26,973 bases of DNA from a virus. A model generated the notes under the pieces. It made no database searches and was not told the origin of the DNA. It was given only the letters and a program-made list of their open reading frames with translations. The DNA lies in IMG/VR virus record IMGVR_UViG_3300004095_000011, positions 1 through 26,973 of that record. One strand, 5' to 3'. The position numbers and the translations under genes were made by a program. Shown here one piece after another: positions 8,304-15,874 of this stretch (position 1 is its first letter; each line of letters begins with the position of its first letter).

Positions 8304-9035
8304 TTATTCCTTGTAAGGACATTGTCCTTGTTTTATTTTTTTAATTTTTCTATACGCTGATTCAAAAAACGGCAAATTACGATTCATTACTTTAGCTAAT
8401 TCTTTGTCATTCCCGCCAACATAATGTTTTCGTAATTCAATATCACTATCCGATAGTGGCAATAGTTGCGCTAAAGGATGGCCAGCGTTCCACTCGTATC
8501 GTTTGCTTTTTAATAGGAAAATATTTATACTTGAAGTATGTTGATATTTAAAATCTATTACGCCTGGAGGAGTATGGCTGACCATCAAATCTCGGGGATT
8601 ATTCCATGTAGGTTGTATAAAGGCAAATTTTACACCTGATTTTTCTTGGATACGCCAGGGACTTTCGAACTTAACATGAATATAATTGTACCATTCTTGT
8701 GATAATTGATGGTTATTATGATGTGTTAAATTGCTAAGATTATCGGCAAATTCAAAATTACAATTTGTAGCCTGTGTTTGTATAACTACATCACTCCATA
8801 GAGGAATTATAAAACCCTGCTGATATAACGCCATGAATCCTTCGCATCGTTTCATATTAGAACGATTAATAAGCATACCATTTTTGTTTTCAGTAGGCTC
8901 TATTTTAGGTAAATTTTTCCACCACTCTGGATAAAATTCTTTAGATTCTTTTATAGGGAATAAGTCGTAGGCATTAATATTGTTTGTAAAACAATCTACA
9001 ACTATTTTTTTCTTTTTAATGAATATATCAAACAT
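8304..9035 (-). CDS. Halogenase-associated protein of unknown function, paralogue B
   Basis: A 243-residue protein that is not recognised with certainty. It shares with the gene downstream of the halogenase a Cys-containing block (KRCEGFMAL, 62-70), a P-x-x-SD-x-x-I strand (78-85), a PPGVIDF block (156-162), a strand with an AGHPLAQ turn (184-190) and a C-terminal CPY (239-241). The block order and spacing, including RC, then a hydrophobic strand, then PW-x-I and N-x-F-x-L strands, recall DUF6065-like proteins. Its ATG overlaps the upstream oxygenase stop by one base (TAATG), and its own stop is two bases before the halogenase start. This places it firmly in an operon of oxygenase, unknown B, halogenase and unknown A. 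Two Trp near 38-39 and a Lys-rich N-terminus are notable. Confidence 0.6.
   Translation of the reverse strand: MFDIFIKKKKIVVDCFTNNINAYDLFPIKESKEFYPEWWKNLPKIEPTENKNGMLINRSNMKRCEGFMALYQQGFIIPLWSDVVIQTQATNCNFEFADNLSNLTHHNNHQLSQEWYNYIHVKFESPWRIQEKSGVKFAFIQPTWNNPRDLMVSHTPPGVIDFKYQHTSSINIFLLKSKRYEWNAGHPLAQLLPLSDSDIELRKHYVGGNDKELAKVMNRNLPFFESAYRKIKKIKQGQCPYKE
8522..8529 (-). promoter_or_regulatory. TATAAATA box inside paralogue B (possible late promoter)
   Basis: A perfect match to the T4 late-promoter core on the minus strand, about 220 bases before the halogenase start. It could give an internal late transcript for the halogenase. Chance occurrence in AT-rich coding DNA is a real alternative. Confidence 0.25.
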
Positions 9036-9625
9036 TATAATACCAACGGAGTAGTAGTGCTAGAGCAAACATTGCCGACTAACCAAGAATTAAACGCAAT
9101 ACTATGTCTAACAGCATCTGTACTAACAAGTGATTCAACTTCATGGTCTAAATCACTAGGCCAAATCAACAACAAACCTGGTTCTGGATTGATGGTCCAA
9201 AATTCGGCATTGTGAAAATTGTGATTTACAGTATCATACCTTAGTTGTTTATAGCCCCCACGGAGAAACTTAATAGGAGCAGGATGATTTTCAAAATATA
9301 CACATCCGCTAAACACGCTATTCGAGTGTGTGTGCCTTGGGTGGCCTTGCCCGGGGTAGTTTCTGTTAGCTAAACTAGTAGTAATTTTAATGCCGCAGTC
9401 TGGACTGGCGTGTAATTCTTCGTAGAAAAAATATTGTAAATGCGTTCTTATTTGACTTTTTAAATCTTGCCACTCGGGTAAATCTAAAAAATAGTTATTT
9501 TTACTCATTTCATGCCCGCCAATTTCAGTCCATTCAACTGTATCCCAGCTTGGACATTTACTAATATCCAGTTGAGTACAGTATAACGGTGTCGAAAATA
9601 ACGGAAGTACACAATGATTCATCAT
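9035..9625 (-). CDS. 2OG-Fe(II) oxygenase, TIGR02466-type, copy 1
   Basis: This 196-residue protein of the putative 2-oxoglutarate/Fe(II) oxygenase family with the pattern H-x-H-(x5)-SGxxY has H98 and H100 followed by SGCVYF at 106-111. After a proline-glycine turn comes LLLIWPSDLDHEV with the distal His (H161), then R173 in AVRHSIAFNSWL for 2OG binding. The fold would be a double-stranded beta helix. The family's substrates are not established. It is the first gene of a minus-strand operon leading to the halogenase; the next gene overlaps by one base. Two consecutive ATGs occur (9625 and 9622); I give the first. No clear Shine-Dalgarno sequence precedes it. The same family appears three more times in this window. 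Confidence 0.85.
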   Translation of the reverse strand: MMNHCVLPLFSTPLYCTQLDISKCPSWDTVEWTEIGGHEMSKNNYFLDLPEWQDLKSQIRTHLQYFFYEELHASPDCGIKITTSLANRNYPGQGHPRHTHSNSVFSGCVYFENHPAPIKFLRGGYKQLRYDTVNHNFHNAEFWTINPEPGLLLIWPSDLDHEVESLVSTDAVRHSIAFNSWLVGNVCSSTTTPLVL

Positions 9626-9660
9626 GTACTTATTTTATTTTCAGCCCCACCTGAATATTT

Positions 9661-9668
9661 CATAAATA
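9661..9668 (+). promoter_or_regulatory. CATAAATA late-promoter-like box in divergent spacer
   Basis: It matches the NATAAATA late-promoter core of T4-like phages at seven of eight positions of TATAAATA. It lies in the 50-base divergent spacer, 7 bases before the ATG at 9676. Transcription would start only a base or two before that ATG, giving a nearly leaderless message. Confidence 0.45.
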
Positions 9669-9675
9669 TTTGCCT

Positions 9676-10266
9676 ATGAAAATAATAGACGATTTTTTAC
9701 CTAAAGAAGTTTTTGAGCATCTTCAAAAATACGTACTGAGCATGGAATTTCCTTGGTTTTATTCGGAAGCTGTGTCCATAGATCCACGTGCAAATGATAT
9801 TCAGGATCCCATGGCTGTAGAAACTGATGGGTTGCATCACATAATTTTTGATCCTGAAAACGATGCAATAAGTTTTGTACATAAAGTTTTTACACCCTTT
9901 TATCAAGAATTAGAACATCGGTTTGGATTTAAACCCGAGCATCTAATACGCAATAGACTAAGTCAAAAAACTCCTAAAATAGGATTTGTAGACGGGAATT
10001 ATAACATACCGCACGTTGATTATTTTCGTCCACATGTAAGTTTGATATTTTATTTTAACGATTCCGATGGCCCTACTTACATTTTTGATCAAGAATTTAG
10101 ATTTGGAAAAAGAATTAATAAAGGATTTACGGTTAAGGATCGTGTTTACCCAAAGGCAAATAGATTACTTTGGATAGACGGATGGCAATATCATACTGCT
10201 AGTAATCCTATACAGTCTAATAGACGTGTAATACTTAACCTTAATTTAGAATGTCTCTCAACATAG
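9676..10266 (+). CDS. 2OG-Fe(II) oxygenase (HxD type), copy 1
   Basis: This 196-residue oxygenase has the classical iron facial triad H113-x-D115 (in IPHVDY) and distal H173 (DGWQYHTASN), with R184 as the 2OG-binding Arg in the following strand (RRVILNLNL). Between them is SLIFYFNDSDGPTYIFD, a strand pair also seen in the minus-strand oxygenase at 15224-15874, so the two are paralogues. I start at ATG 9676 (MKIIDDFLP) rather than TTG 9670 because the KIIDDFLP opening is usual for these enzymes. The first gene of a three-oxygenase plus-strand operon, it overlaps the next by 16 bases. Hydroxylation of a protein side chain or small molecule is the expected chemistry; the substrate is unknown. 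Confidence 0.85.
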   Translation: MKIIDDFLPKEVFEHLQKYVLSMEFPWFYSEAVSIDPRANDIQDPMAVETDGLHHIIFDPENDAISFVHKVFTPFYQELEHRFGFKPEHLIRNRLSQKTPKIGFVDGNYNIPHVDYFRPHVSLIFYFNDSDGPTYIFDQEFRFGKRINKGFTVKDRVYPKANRLLWIDGWQYHTASNPIQSNRRVILNLNLECLST

Positions 10267-10871
10267 AAAATCATTTTGCCGTTCCTATAGCAACTACTAT
10301 GATAAGCGAGCAAGTCATAGATAACAGTCTTGCTTTGATTAATAATTTTGTAAAAAATAATAATTTTGGAGTTACTGAAGGCAAGCTAGATACTACATAC
10401 TATAGCGATCCTGATACAAATTTGCTGGGAAAATTACAAGATTACGATTTACTAGAAATTATTAATATTAAAGCTAGAGAATTTATGAACGAATTAGGAT
10501 ATAAACCAGATTGTTTTATAGAAATTACTAGCTGGTTACAATTAAACAATCCTAATAGCTATTTTCACAGACATGAACACTATGGAGCAATAGTTAGTGG
10601 TGTTGTATATTTACAAACTCCTGAAAATTGTGGAGATATTACATTTTTTAATCCGCTAGAAGCTAGAAAACAAAATACCGCATTTTTTTATAAAATAAAA
10701 AAGACTCCTGAAAATCCTTACGGCGACATCAATATGGAATATACACCTACCAAAGGAAAAATGATACTATTCGAATCTTGGCTACAACACGCAGTTGGAT
10801 TCAATAGATCTCAAGAAAATAGAATATCTATTTCATTTAATATTTGGGGAGCGCCAGATGCCCCGCGTTGA
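10251..10871 (+). CDS. 2OG-Fe(II) oxygenase, TIGR02466-type, copy 2
   Basis: A 206-residue member of the same family as the gene at 9035-9625. The first metal motif lies in YFHRHEHYGAIVSGVVYL, with H108-x-H110 at the same six-residue distance from SG as in the siblings; H106 is extra. The distal His is H180 (SWLQHAVG), and R191 starts the strand RISISFNIWG. The ATG at 10251 lies within the end of the preceding gene (16-base overlap), and the following gene starts 14 bases before this one ends, so all three are likely coupled in translation. There is a longer insert after SGVVY with many Lys, Asn and Pro residues, which may shape substrate choice. The substrate is unknown. Confidence 0.85.
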   Translation: MSLNIENHFAVPIATTMISEQVIDNSLALINNFVKNNNFGVTEGKLDTTYYSDPDTNLLGKLQDYDLLEIINIKAREFMNELGYKPDCFIEITSWLQLNNPNSYFHRHEHYGAIVSGVVYLQTPENCGDITFFNPLEARKQNTAFFYKIKKTPENPYGDINMEYTPTKGKMILFESWLQHAVGFNRSQENRISISFNIWGAPDAPR

Positions 10872-11439
10872 AATGTGGTTTCCGGTAGCAATATATACCG
10901 AGGATGAATTATTTTCTAAAGAACAAAATGATTCATGGGCTCAACACGTTTTAAATTATAAACAAACTATACCATCAGGCGGAGATGGCTGGTATGGAGA
11001 CACATATACTACTCATGGAACGTTTGACATTTTAAATGACCCAGTATTTGAACCATTAATAGCATCTATTACTAATCATGTTAATAATTTTGCTAAAATG
11101 CACGGCAGTACAGGCTCATTTAAGTGTGATTATGCCTGGGTGAATATTGCCGAATCTGGAAATTTTCAAGAAGGGCACACGCACAATGGCAATACTTTTA
11201 GTTTAGCGTATTATATAACTGCCCCAGAAGGGTCTGGTCAAATTGTATTTGAAGATCCTAAAGAACCAGATATGAAACCAGTAAAAAATATAACTGAAAA
11301 AAATATGTTGAGTTTTACTAAAACAGGAGTAGAACCAAAACAAGGTAGTCTTGTTATTTTTAGATCATACCTTAGACATTTAGTTACTCCAGGAACTAAC
11401 ACTGAACCTCGTATCAGTGTTAGTATGAATTTTAACTAG
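10858..11439 (+). CDS. 2OG-Fe(II) oxygenase, TIGR02466-type, copy 3
   Basis: A 193-residue protein begun at ATG 10858 (MPRVEMWFPVAIYTED). The alternative TTG further upstream would overlap the previous gene by 77 bases and adds a sequence that does not match family N-termini. WVNIAESGNFQEGHTHNGNT carries H107-x-H109, with S115 six residues later, although the SG of its siblings is SL here. The distal His is H174 (RSYLRHLVTP) and R185 leads RISVSMNFN. Family N-termini typically start with a short W/F-P-V-x-I-Y strand, as here. It ends the plus-strand oxygenase trio and overlaps the end of the convergent halogenase gene by 8 bases. The function is expected to be oxidative; the substrate is unknown. 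Confidence 0.85.
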   Translation: MPRVEMWFPVAIYTEDELFSKEQNDSWAQHVLNYKQTIPSGGDGWYGDTYTTHGTFDILNDPVFEPLIASITNHVNNFAKMHGSTGSFKCDYAWVNIAESGNFQEGHTHNGNTFSLAYYITAPEGSGQIVFEDPKEPDMKPVKNITEKNMLSFTKTGVEPKQGSLVIFRSYLRHLVTPGTNTEPRISVSMNFN

Positions 11440-12892
11440 CACGTATTTTTGATATAAACTCTTTATGTCCTATTGTTGGAGTTATTTGCTCCAATGTTTT
11501 TATATTTCTGATAGCAGATTCGGCTTGCTCCTTAATAACAGGATGCATTAATTCAAATTCTTCTCTTATTGCCGACCTATCGAACAAGTTTAATCCGTTT
11601 AAAATATGTATATGATGTGGATCTCTAAATAAAATATAATCTGTGCCGCTTCTAAAATCTTCGGCTATAGGTAAATTTTTACGCCATCTTTTAAGATTAG
11701 TTGCTAGTTTTTCTGGCAACTCTAAGTTTTTAATATCACGCCAAAATTGTGTATTTTCTTTATTAGTCACATAATGTAATATAACAAAATCGCGAATGTT
11801 TGTTAAAATTTCGTCAACGGAGCGATTGTATACTTCTATGGTATGGTCGTCATAATTAGGTAATCTGTGCATTAACAAAAATGCTTGTTGTATACTTGTG
11901 CCAATGCTAGTTGCTTCTAAAGGTTCTACAAAACTAGCACTTAGACCAATTGCACAACAATTCTTAATCCATACTTTGTCTAATGCTCCTGGATCAAAGT
12001 TAATTTGTTTGCCTACTTGTATTTCTTTACCTAAAAATCTTTCAACTTCTTCCTTGGCTTGGTCGGCAGTTATATAATCGCTATCGAAGATATAACCGTT
12101 TCCGCTTCTTCCCCATACTGGAATACTAAACATCCACCCATAATCCATCGCTTGAGCAGTAGTCCATAAGTTATATTCATCAGTATCAGGTAGTTGAAAC
12201 ATTATAGCAGATTTCATTTTTAAATATTTGCTATAACTTTGCCACTTAGCACCTAATTTTGATATTAGTAATTTTTTAAAACCTGTACTATCTATGTAAA
12301 AGGTAGATTTATATTCTCCAGTTTCGCCTACAAGATAATCAATAGCACCCGAGTCATCTAATACAATATCTGTAATTTCGTCATCGATGATGTTGATTCC
12401 TTTTAATTGTGCGACTTTTGTTAAAAAATCATTTAACTTTTGTGTATTAAAGTGGTACTGATTGAAAGGCCCTCTGTCGGATGTAAGGTAAGACGCAACT
12501 ACTTGATTTTTCCAAGCACTTCCGGGATTTAATAATCTATTACCTAACCCTTCTCCGATAATTTTTCCATATGTTGGATAAGATTGACCGTTTTTCTGTT
12601 CGGCATCCGGACTTGTACTATGTAGGTAATCATTTTCTGCCCACCCCTTAAACATAATTCCTGATTTAAATGTAGCATCACAATGTTTAATTACAGTCTT
12701 AAAATTTACGCCAATATATTGCATAAATTCATTCCAGTGTTCTGTACTACCTTCCCCCACACCAATAATTCCAATCCTTTGAGATCTAATAAGTTCTATT
12801 TCAGAAGCAGGAAATCTAGTTTTAAGTATAAGTGCAGCTACGAATCCGGCAGTTCCGCCGCCTACTACTGATATTTTTTTTAATTGGTTCAT
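11432..12892 (-). CDS. Flavin-dependent halogenase (tryptophan halogenase family), copy 2
   Basis: This 486-residue FAD-dependent halogenase has VVGGGTAGF (9-17), GVGEGS at 44-49, the catalytic-Lys segment ATFKSGIMFKGW with K76, the signature altered to WMFSIP (W253, F255, P258), and SFVEPLEATS with the conserved Glu E326. In characterised halogenases the two Trp of WxWxIP help stop the flavin hydroperoxide from acting as a monooxygenase. Phe at the second position is conservative but could matter. Its ATG overlaps the upstream oxygenase stop by 4 bases (ATGA), so these two form an operon. It is more distant from the pair at 15849-18943 than they are from each other. Substrate and halide are unknown. 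Confidence 0.9.
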   Translation of the reverse strand: MNQLKKISVVGGGTAGFVAALILKTRFPASEIELIRSQRIGIIGVGEGSTEHWNEFMQYIGVNFKTVIKHCDATFKSGIMFKGWAENDYLHSTSPDAEQKNGQSYPTYGKIIGEGLGNRLLNPGSAWKNQVVASYLTSDRGPFNQYHFNTQKLNDFLTKVAQLKGINIIDDEITDIVLDDSGAIDYLVGETGEYKSTFYIDSTGFKKLLISKLGAKWQSYSKYLKMKSAIMFQLPDTDEYNLWTTAQAMDYGWMFSIPVWGRSGNGYIFDSDYITADQAKEEVERFLGKEIQVGKQINFDPGALDKVWIKNCCAIGLSASFVEPLEATSIGTSIQQAFLLMHRLPNYDDHTIEVYNRSVDEILTNIRDFVILHYVTNKENTQFWRDIKNLELPEKLATNLKRWRKNLPIAEDFRSGTDYILFRDPHHIHILNGLNLFDRSAIREEFELMHPVIKEQAESAIRNIKTLEQITPTIGHKEFISKIRAS

Positions 12893-13542
12893 ATGCTATT
12901 TAAGTTATTGTTAATATGGTCAAAACTATATATGAAAAACAATAAAGTTTTACGTATATCCGACGAAGCTTTGTAATTATTTGGACGATGATACATTTTA
13001 GAATCATAACCGACCATACGATTGTAATGATTTCCAATACGAATTGTTTCTGTAAAACAACTTCTGTTTTCTTGTAAACGTTGTTTGTAATCATCTTCAA
13101 CAACTCCATGTAAATTGAGTTGTGTAAAGACTTCTTTATCACGCAATTTAGGTATGCCCTCACCTAAAAAAATCGAAGTGCCAGTATTAAAATTTGATTC
13201 GCTACTAGTCAGATATATTAATCCAGCAAGTACAGCATCGTCCGTGTGTACCCACCCTTGGTTAAGTTCGTCATCTTCGTACACTTCATTTATATGGAAG
13301 AATATATCTATGTGATAATTGCGAATTCCAGGAAATACATCGTAAGAAACTCTATTAGAAAAATAATTAGCAAAACCGCTTATTACCGGATCTTCGCTAA
13401 ACATTAAATTTTCTGATCTTAATCCAGGATAGTAACTAGCTCGTGAATATGTTACATTATTAGATAGCGCAATAACATCTTCTGGATTTTCAAAATAGTT
13501 ATCTCTGCTTATAAGATATCGTTCAAATGGGTGGCTTGCCAT
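12889..13542 (-). CDS. 2OG-Fe(II) oxygenase-like protein (DUF6445 / prolyl-hydroxylase-like)
   Basis: A 217-residue protein with a recognisable iron site: H99-T-D101 in GWVHTDDAVLAGLIYL, then an insert containing GTSIFLGEG, then the distal His H185 (KMYHRPNNY) and R197 before the strand KTLLFFIYSF. This pattern, with a Q-x-W-V-H-x-D entry and a YHRP-type distal segment, resembles the DUF6445 group of 2OG oxygenase-like proteins. That name is a weaker claim than the fold. The gene directly precedes halogenase copy 2 with an ATGA overlap. It faces a divergent oxygenase gene across a 38-base spacer; no good ribosome site is visible upstream. It is likely to act on the same substrate as its halogenase partner, by context only. 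Confidence 0.75.
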   Translation of the reverse strand: MASHPFERYLISRDNYFENPEDVIALSNNVTYSRASYYPGLRSENLMFSEDPVISGFANYFSNRVSYDVFPGIRNYHIDIFFHINEVYEDDELNQGWVHTDDAVLAGLIYLTSSESNFNTGTSIFLGEGIPKLRDKEVFTQLNLHGVVEDDYKQRLQENRSCFTETIRIGNHYNRMVGYDSKMYHRPNNYKASSDIRKTLLFFIYSFDHINNNLNSI

Positions 13543-13568
13543 ATTTAATATATTCTGTTTTTTAGGGT

Positions 13569-13576
13569 TATAAATA
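13569..13576 (+). promoter_or_regulatory. TATAAATA late promoter at divergent junction
   Basis: An exact match to the T4 late-promoter core in the 38-base spacer between divergent oxygenase genes, ending 4 bases before the ATG at 13581. With T4-like geometry the transcript would start at about 13582, at or within the tandem ATG ATG, so translation may begin on a leaderless message. Confidence 0.55.
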
Positions 13577-13580
13577 TCTC

Positions 13581-14195
13581 ATGATGACTCTTACTGAAAA
13601 TCCAATGTTTGTAAGCTCTTGCTATACTAGTTATCTTACAACTGTCAACAACAAGGCAATAATTGAAGGTGTTGAACAAGTTCAAGCTACTAAACCAAGT
13701 AATACGTTTAGTAATGCTGGTGGATATCAATCTCCTAGTATGTATTTTCCTGATTTTGATAATCCAGAAACCGCAAATTTATTTAATGAACATATTATTC
13801 CTATGAGTAATCACGTTGTTGACGAAGTTTGGGCATTGCCTACGGGCGAACGTAAAATGAATTACTGGTATAATGTTAACGGAAAACATACATATAATAG
13901 AGAACACACACATCCTAGTTCATTTCTTAGCGGAGTTTACTATATAAAAGTTCCTAAGGATAGCGGCCATATACACTTTTTAAGAAGCCCTAGCGAAATT
14001 GATCGTATGGAATTTATGACAAAATTTATCAGAGGAAAAAAGTTTGATAACAATAGGATAAACACCGAGCACTGGTTTATACCTAAAGAAGGTATGTTAA
14101 TATTGTTTCCCGGACATTTAACCCATTTTGTTGAAAGAAACTTAACCGAAGAAGAAGACGATAGACGTATAAGTTTATCTTTTAATTTTTTCTAA
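13581..14195 (+). CDS. 2OG-Fe(II) oxygenase, TIGR02466-type, copy 4
   Basis: A 204-residue member of the H-x-H family. REHTHPSSFLSGVYYIKVP contains H109-x-H111 with SG six residues later, the most typical version in this window. The distal His is H182 (GHLTHFVE), with R195/R196 before ISLSFNFF. Two ATGs stand in tandem (13581 and 13584). The only upstream signal is the TATAAATA box, and no Shine-Dalgarno sequence lies at normal spacing. It is a single-gene plus-strand transcript between two minus-strand operons, overlapping the 3' end of the oxygenase/HD fusion gene by 21 bases. The first residues (NPMFVSSCYTSYL) differ from the short W/F-P-V strand of copy 3. The substrate is unknown. Confidence 0.87.
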   Translation: MMTLTENPMFVSSCYTSYLTTVNNKAIIEGVEQVQATKPSNTFSNAGGYQSPSMYFPDFDNPETANLFNEHIIPMSNHVVDEVWALPTGERKMNYWYNVNGKHTYNREHTHPSSFLSGVYYIKVPKDSGHIHFLRSPSEIDRMEFMTKFIRGKKFDNNRINTEHWFIPKEGMLILFPGHLTHFVERNLTEEEDDRRISLSFNFF

Positions 14196-15227
14196 TTTGT
14201 TTTTATAAGCAATAACATCTTCTTCAAATGCTTGTTTTCTAGTAATTTCATCTAGCAAATTTGCATAAGCTAGTAAAACTGGTTCGGAGTCTGTCCATCT
14301 AGCATCTAGTAATTGCTTATCTCTATCTGGTAAGCTACAAAAATTAAACACTAATTCTTCGGCACGTTCTCCAATTAAAGATTTTAAATGGTCTCTGTCG
14401 CTGATTTGAAACGTGCTATAAAATTCAGTTCCATACGCAGAGTGAAACAACCCAGCTAGGCAAATATGTAACGGTTGATTTTGAAGTTTTAAAATTTTAT
14501 AAACATTAAAACAGTGATCGAAAAACTCAATTCCGCTGTGTCTTATTCCTTGTGTACTAGATTTTAAATAATCTATAGCTTCCTGTTCAAATTCACTTAT
14601 ATCTATGTTGCCTTCTGGAAATAAATCTGCTATAGGAAAACATTCATAATATCCAGAATGTTTTCTAGTATGAAATTTCATAGTTAATACAAATCTAAAT
14701 TCTGGAGAAAAGAACGAAGGCCCTGAACTCTTATGTGGAATGCTTGCTGAAAATGTAACTACTCTACCAGGTAGTAAAGAAATGCTATGTAAAATTTCTT
14801 TAGCATATGGATCTGAAAAATGTGTTTCACCTTCCCAGCTAGGATCCCACGTTGTATTAAAATAATATAGTAATGTAAAATCTTCATCAACATCACTATC
14901 AATATGATAATGATAAACATCCTGTGCTGTTGACAGGTTAATATAAGCTCTGCTTATTCTAAGGTTATTATCTATTATTTGCTGTTTAATAACATCAGTA
15001 CAAGAACCTTTAAAAAATTCCAGCCATAACACATCGTATATACTATATTCGCTTTTTAAAGTTTTAAATTGCTGAGTAACTGGAACGGTCGAAGGAGCAG
15101 ATCTTTCAATTTTATATCCTGATTTTTTAGCAATTTCTAGCATTTGAAACATTCGGCTGAAATCAAACATATCATCATATATGTTAATAAATTTATTACC
15201 GTCTACATCAATGCGTCTGTGTTTCAT
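14175..15227 (-). CDS. Fusion: 2OG-Fe(II) oxygenase domain + C-terminal HD-like (DUF6817-like) domain
   Basis: A 350-residue protein with two parts. Residues about 1-190 form a 2OG oxygenase: H108-x-D110 in YHYHIDSDVDEDFTLLYYF, distal H165 (ASIPHKSSGPS) and R178 before FVLTMKF. Residues about 210-350 are helical and carry HSGIEFFDHCFNVYKIL (H230, D237, H238) and LHICLAGLFHSAYGTEFY (H254, H262). This is the DUF6817-type pattern, which I read as an HD-phosphohydrolase-like or HD-type di-iron oxygenase-like fold. YANLLDE (321-327) could give the last Asp. The ATG overlaps the upstream oxygenase stop by 4 bases (ATGA). This is the end of the operon with two halogenases and another oxygenase. The two metal sites suggest sequential oxidation or a small-molecule cleavage; that is inference. 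Confidence 0.8.
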   Translation of the reverse strand: MKHRRIDVDGNKFINIYDDMFDFSRMFQMLEIAKKSGYKIERSAPSTVPVTQQFKTLKSEYSIYDVLWLEFFKGSCTDVIKQQIIDNNLRISRAYINLSTAQDVYHYHIDSDVDEDFTLLYYFNTTWDPSWEGETHFSDPYAKEILHSISLLPGRVVTFSASIPHKSSGPSFFSPEFRFVLTMKFHTRKHSGYYECFPIADLFPEGNIDISEFEQEAIDYLKSSTQGIRHSGIEFFDHCFNVYKILKLQNQPLHICLAGLFHSAYGTEFYSTFQISDRDHLKSLIGERAEELVFNFCSLPDRDKQLLDARWTDSEPVLLAYANLLDEITRKQAFEEDVIAYKNKLEKIKR

Positions 15228-15874
15228 ATTGTTGTAAAATCAAAATTAATAACGATTCTAGAGCTATACTCTACGGGAAAATTACCAGCATGATATCTAT
15301 GCCCATTAAAATATAACCCTGTACCCTTTTTAGGTGTACATCTTAACAATTCTACTAACGGTTCTGCTATAATTGGATTGTACATTTCTTCTTCGGGATT
15401 AAAAATTTTATCAAAAATTATAGTATCTCCGTCGCTATCGTCTACGTAATATATAAAGGTACTGTACGGAGTATGAGTATTAAAGTCTACGTGCGGAGCT
15501 GCATACTTAGTTGTTGTGTGGCCTTTGCCCTTGTGTGTATATCGCAATCTAATTCTTAATAAATTAGATATTTTAATGTTTGTTTTTTCTAAAAAAAACT
15601 CTAAAATACTTCTAAAAAAATCATAGTGAGTAGACGAACTACTACCATCAAACGCCATATGAAAAAAACCAACATCATCAGTTATATTAGGATCGGCATA
15701 TTCAGCGACCGTGCCAGGCCCGAACTGATCCGGGTGACCAATTCTATGTAATAAAAACCATGGAAAATGTTGATCCCCTTGTACACGCTGTATAACAGCA
15801 TTTTGTAACGAAGGCGGTATTACATTTTCTATAATAAGGATTTCATCCTTAATATTTGATATCTGAAAATCCAT
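15224..15874 (-). CDS. 2OG-Fe(II) oxygenase (HxD type), copy 2
   Basis: A 216-residue oxygenase with H128-V-D130 (APHVDFNTHTPYS), distal H195 (NGHRYHAGNFP) and R206 (SSRIVINFDF). The central block STFIYYVDDSDGDTIIFD closely matches that of the plus-strand gene at 9676-10266, so the two are paralogues inverted relative to each other. Both also share FPWF near the N-terminus. The ATG lies 26 bases inside the end of the upstream halogenase gene, and the next gene follows with an ATGA overlap, so the four minus-strand genes are a tightly coupled operon. It is expected to hydroxylate or otherwise oxidise the substrate of the halogenase pair; no substrate can be named from the sequence. Confidence 0.86.
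   Translation of the reverse strand: MDFQISNIKDEILIIENVIPPSLQNAVIQRVQGDQHFPWFLLHRIGHPDQFGPGTVAEYADPNITDDVGFFHMAFDGSSSSTHYDFFRSILEFFLEKTNIKISNLLRIRLRYTHKGKGHTTTKYAAPHVDFNTHTPYSTFIYYVDDSDGDTIIFDKIFNPEEEMYNPIIAEPLVELLRCTPKKGTGLYFNGHRYHAGNFPVEYSSRIVINFDFTTI

Noticed and set aside
8302-8322. Longer start for halogenase copy 1 (MSLQGII extension)
   Set aside because: It overlaps the upstream gene, lacks a better ribosome site, and the internal ATG at 8301 matches family N-termini behind AAGGA.
10795-10857. TTG-initiated extension of the third oxygenase in the trio
   Set aside because: It overlaps the previous gene by 77 bases, and the added residues are an out-of-frame reading of that gene's conserved C-terminus.
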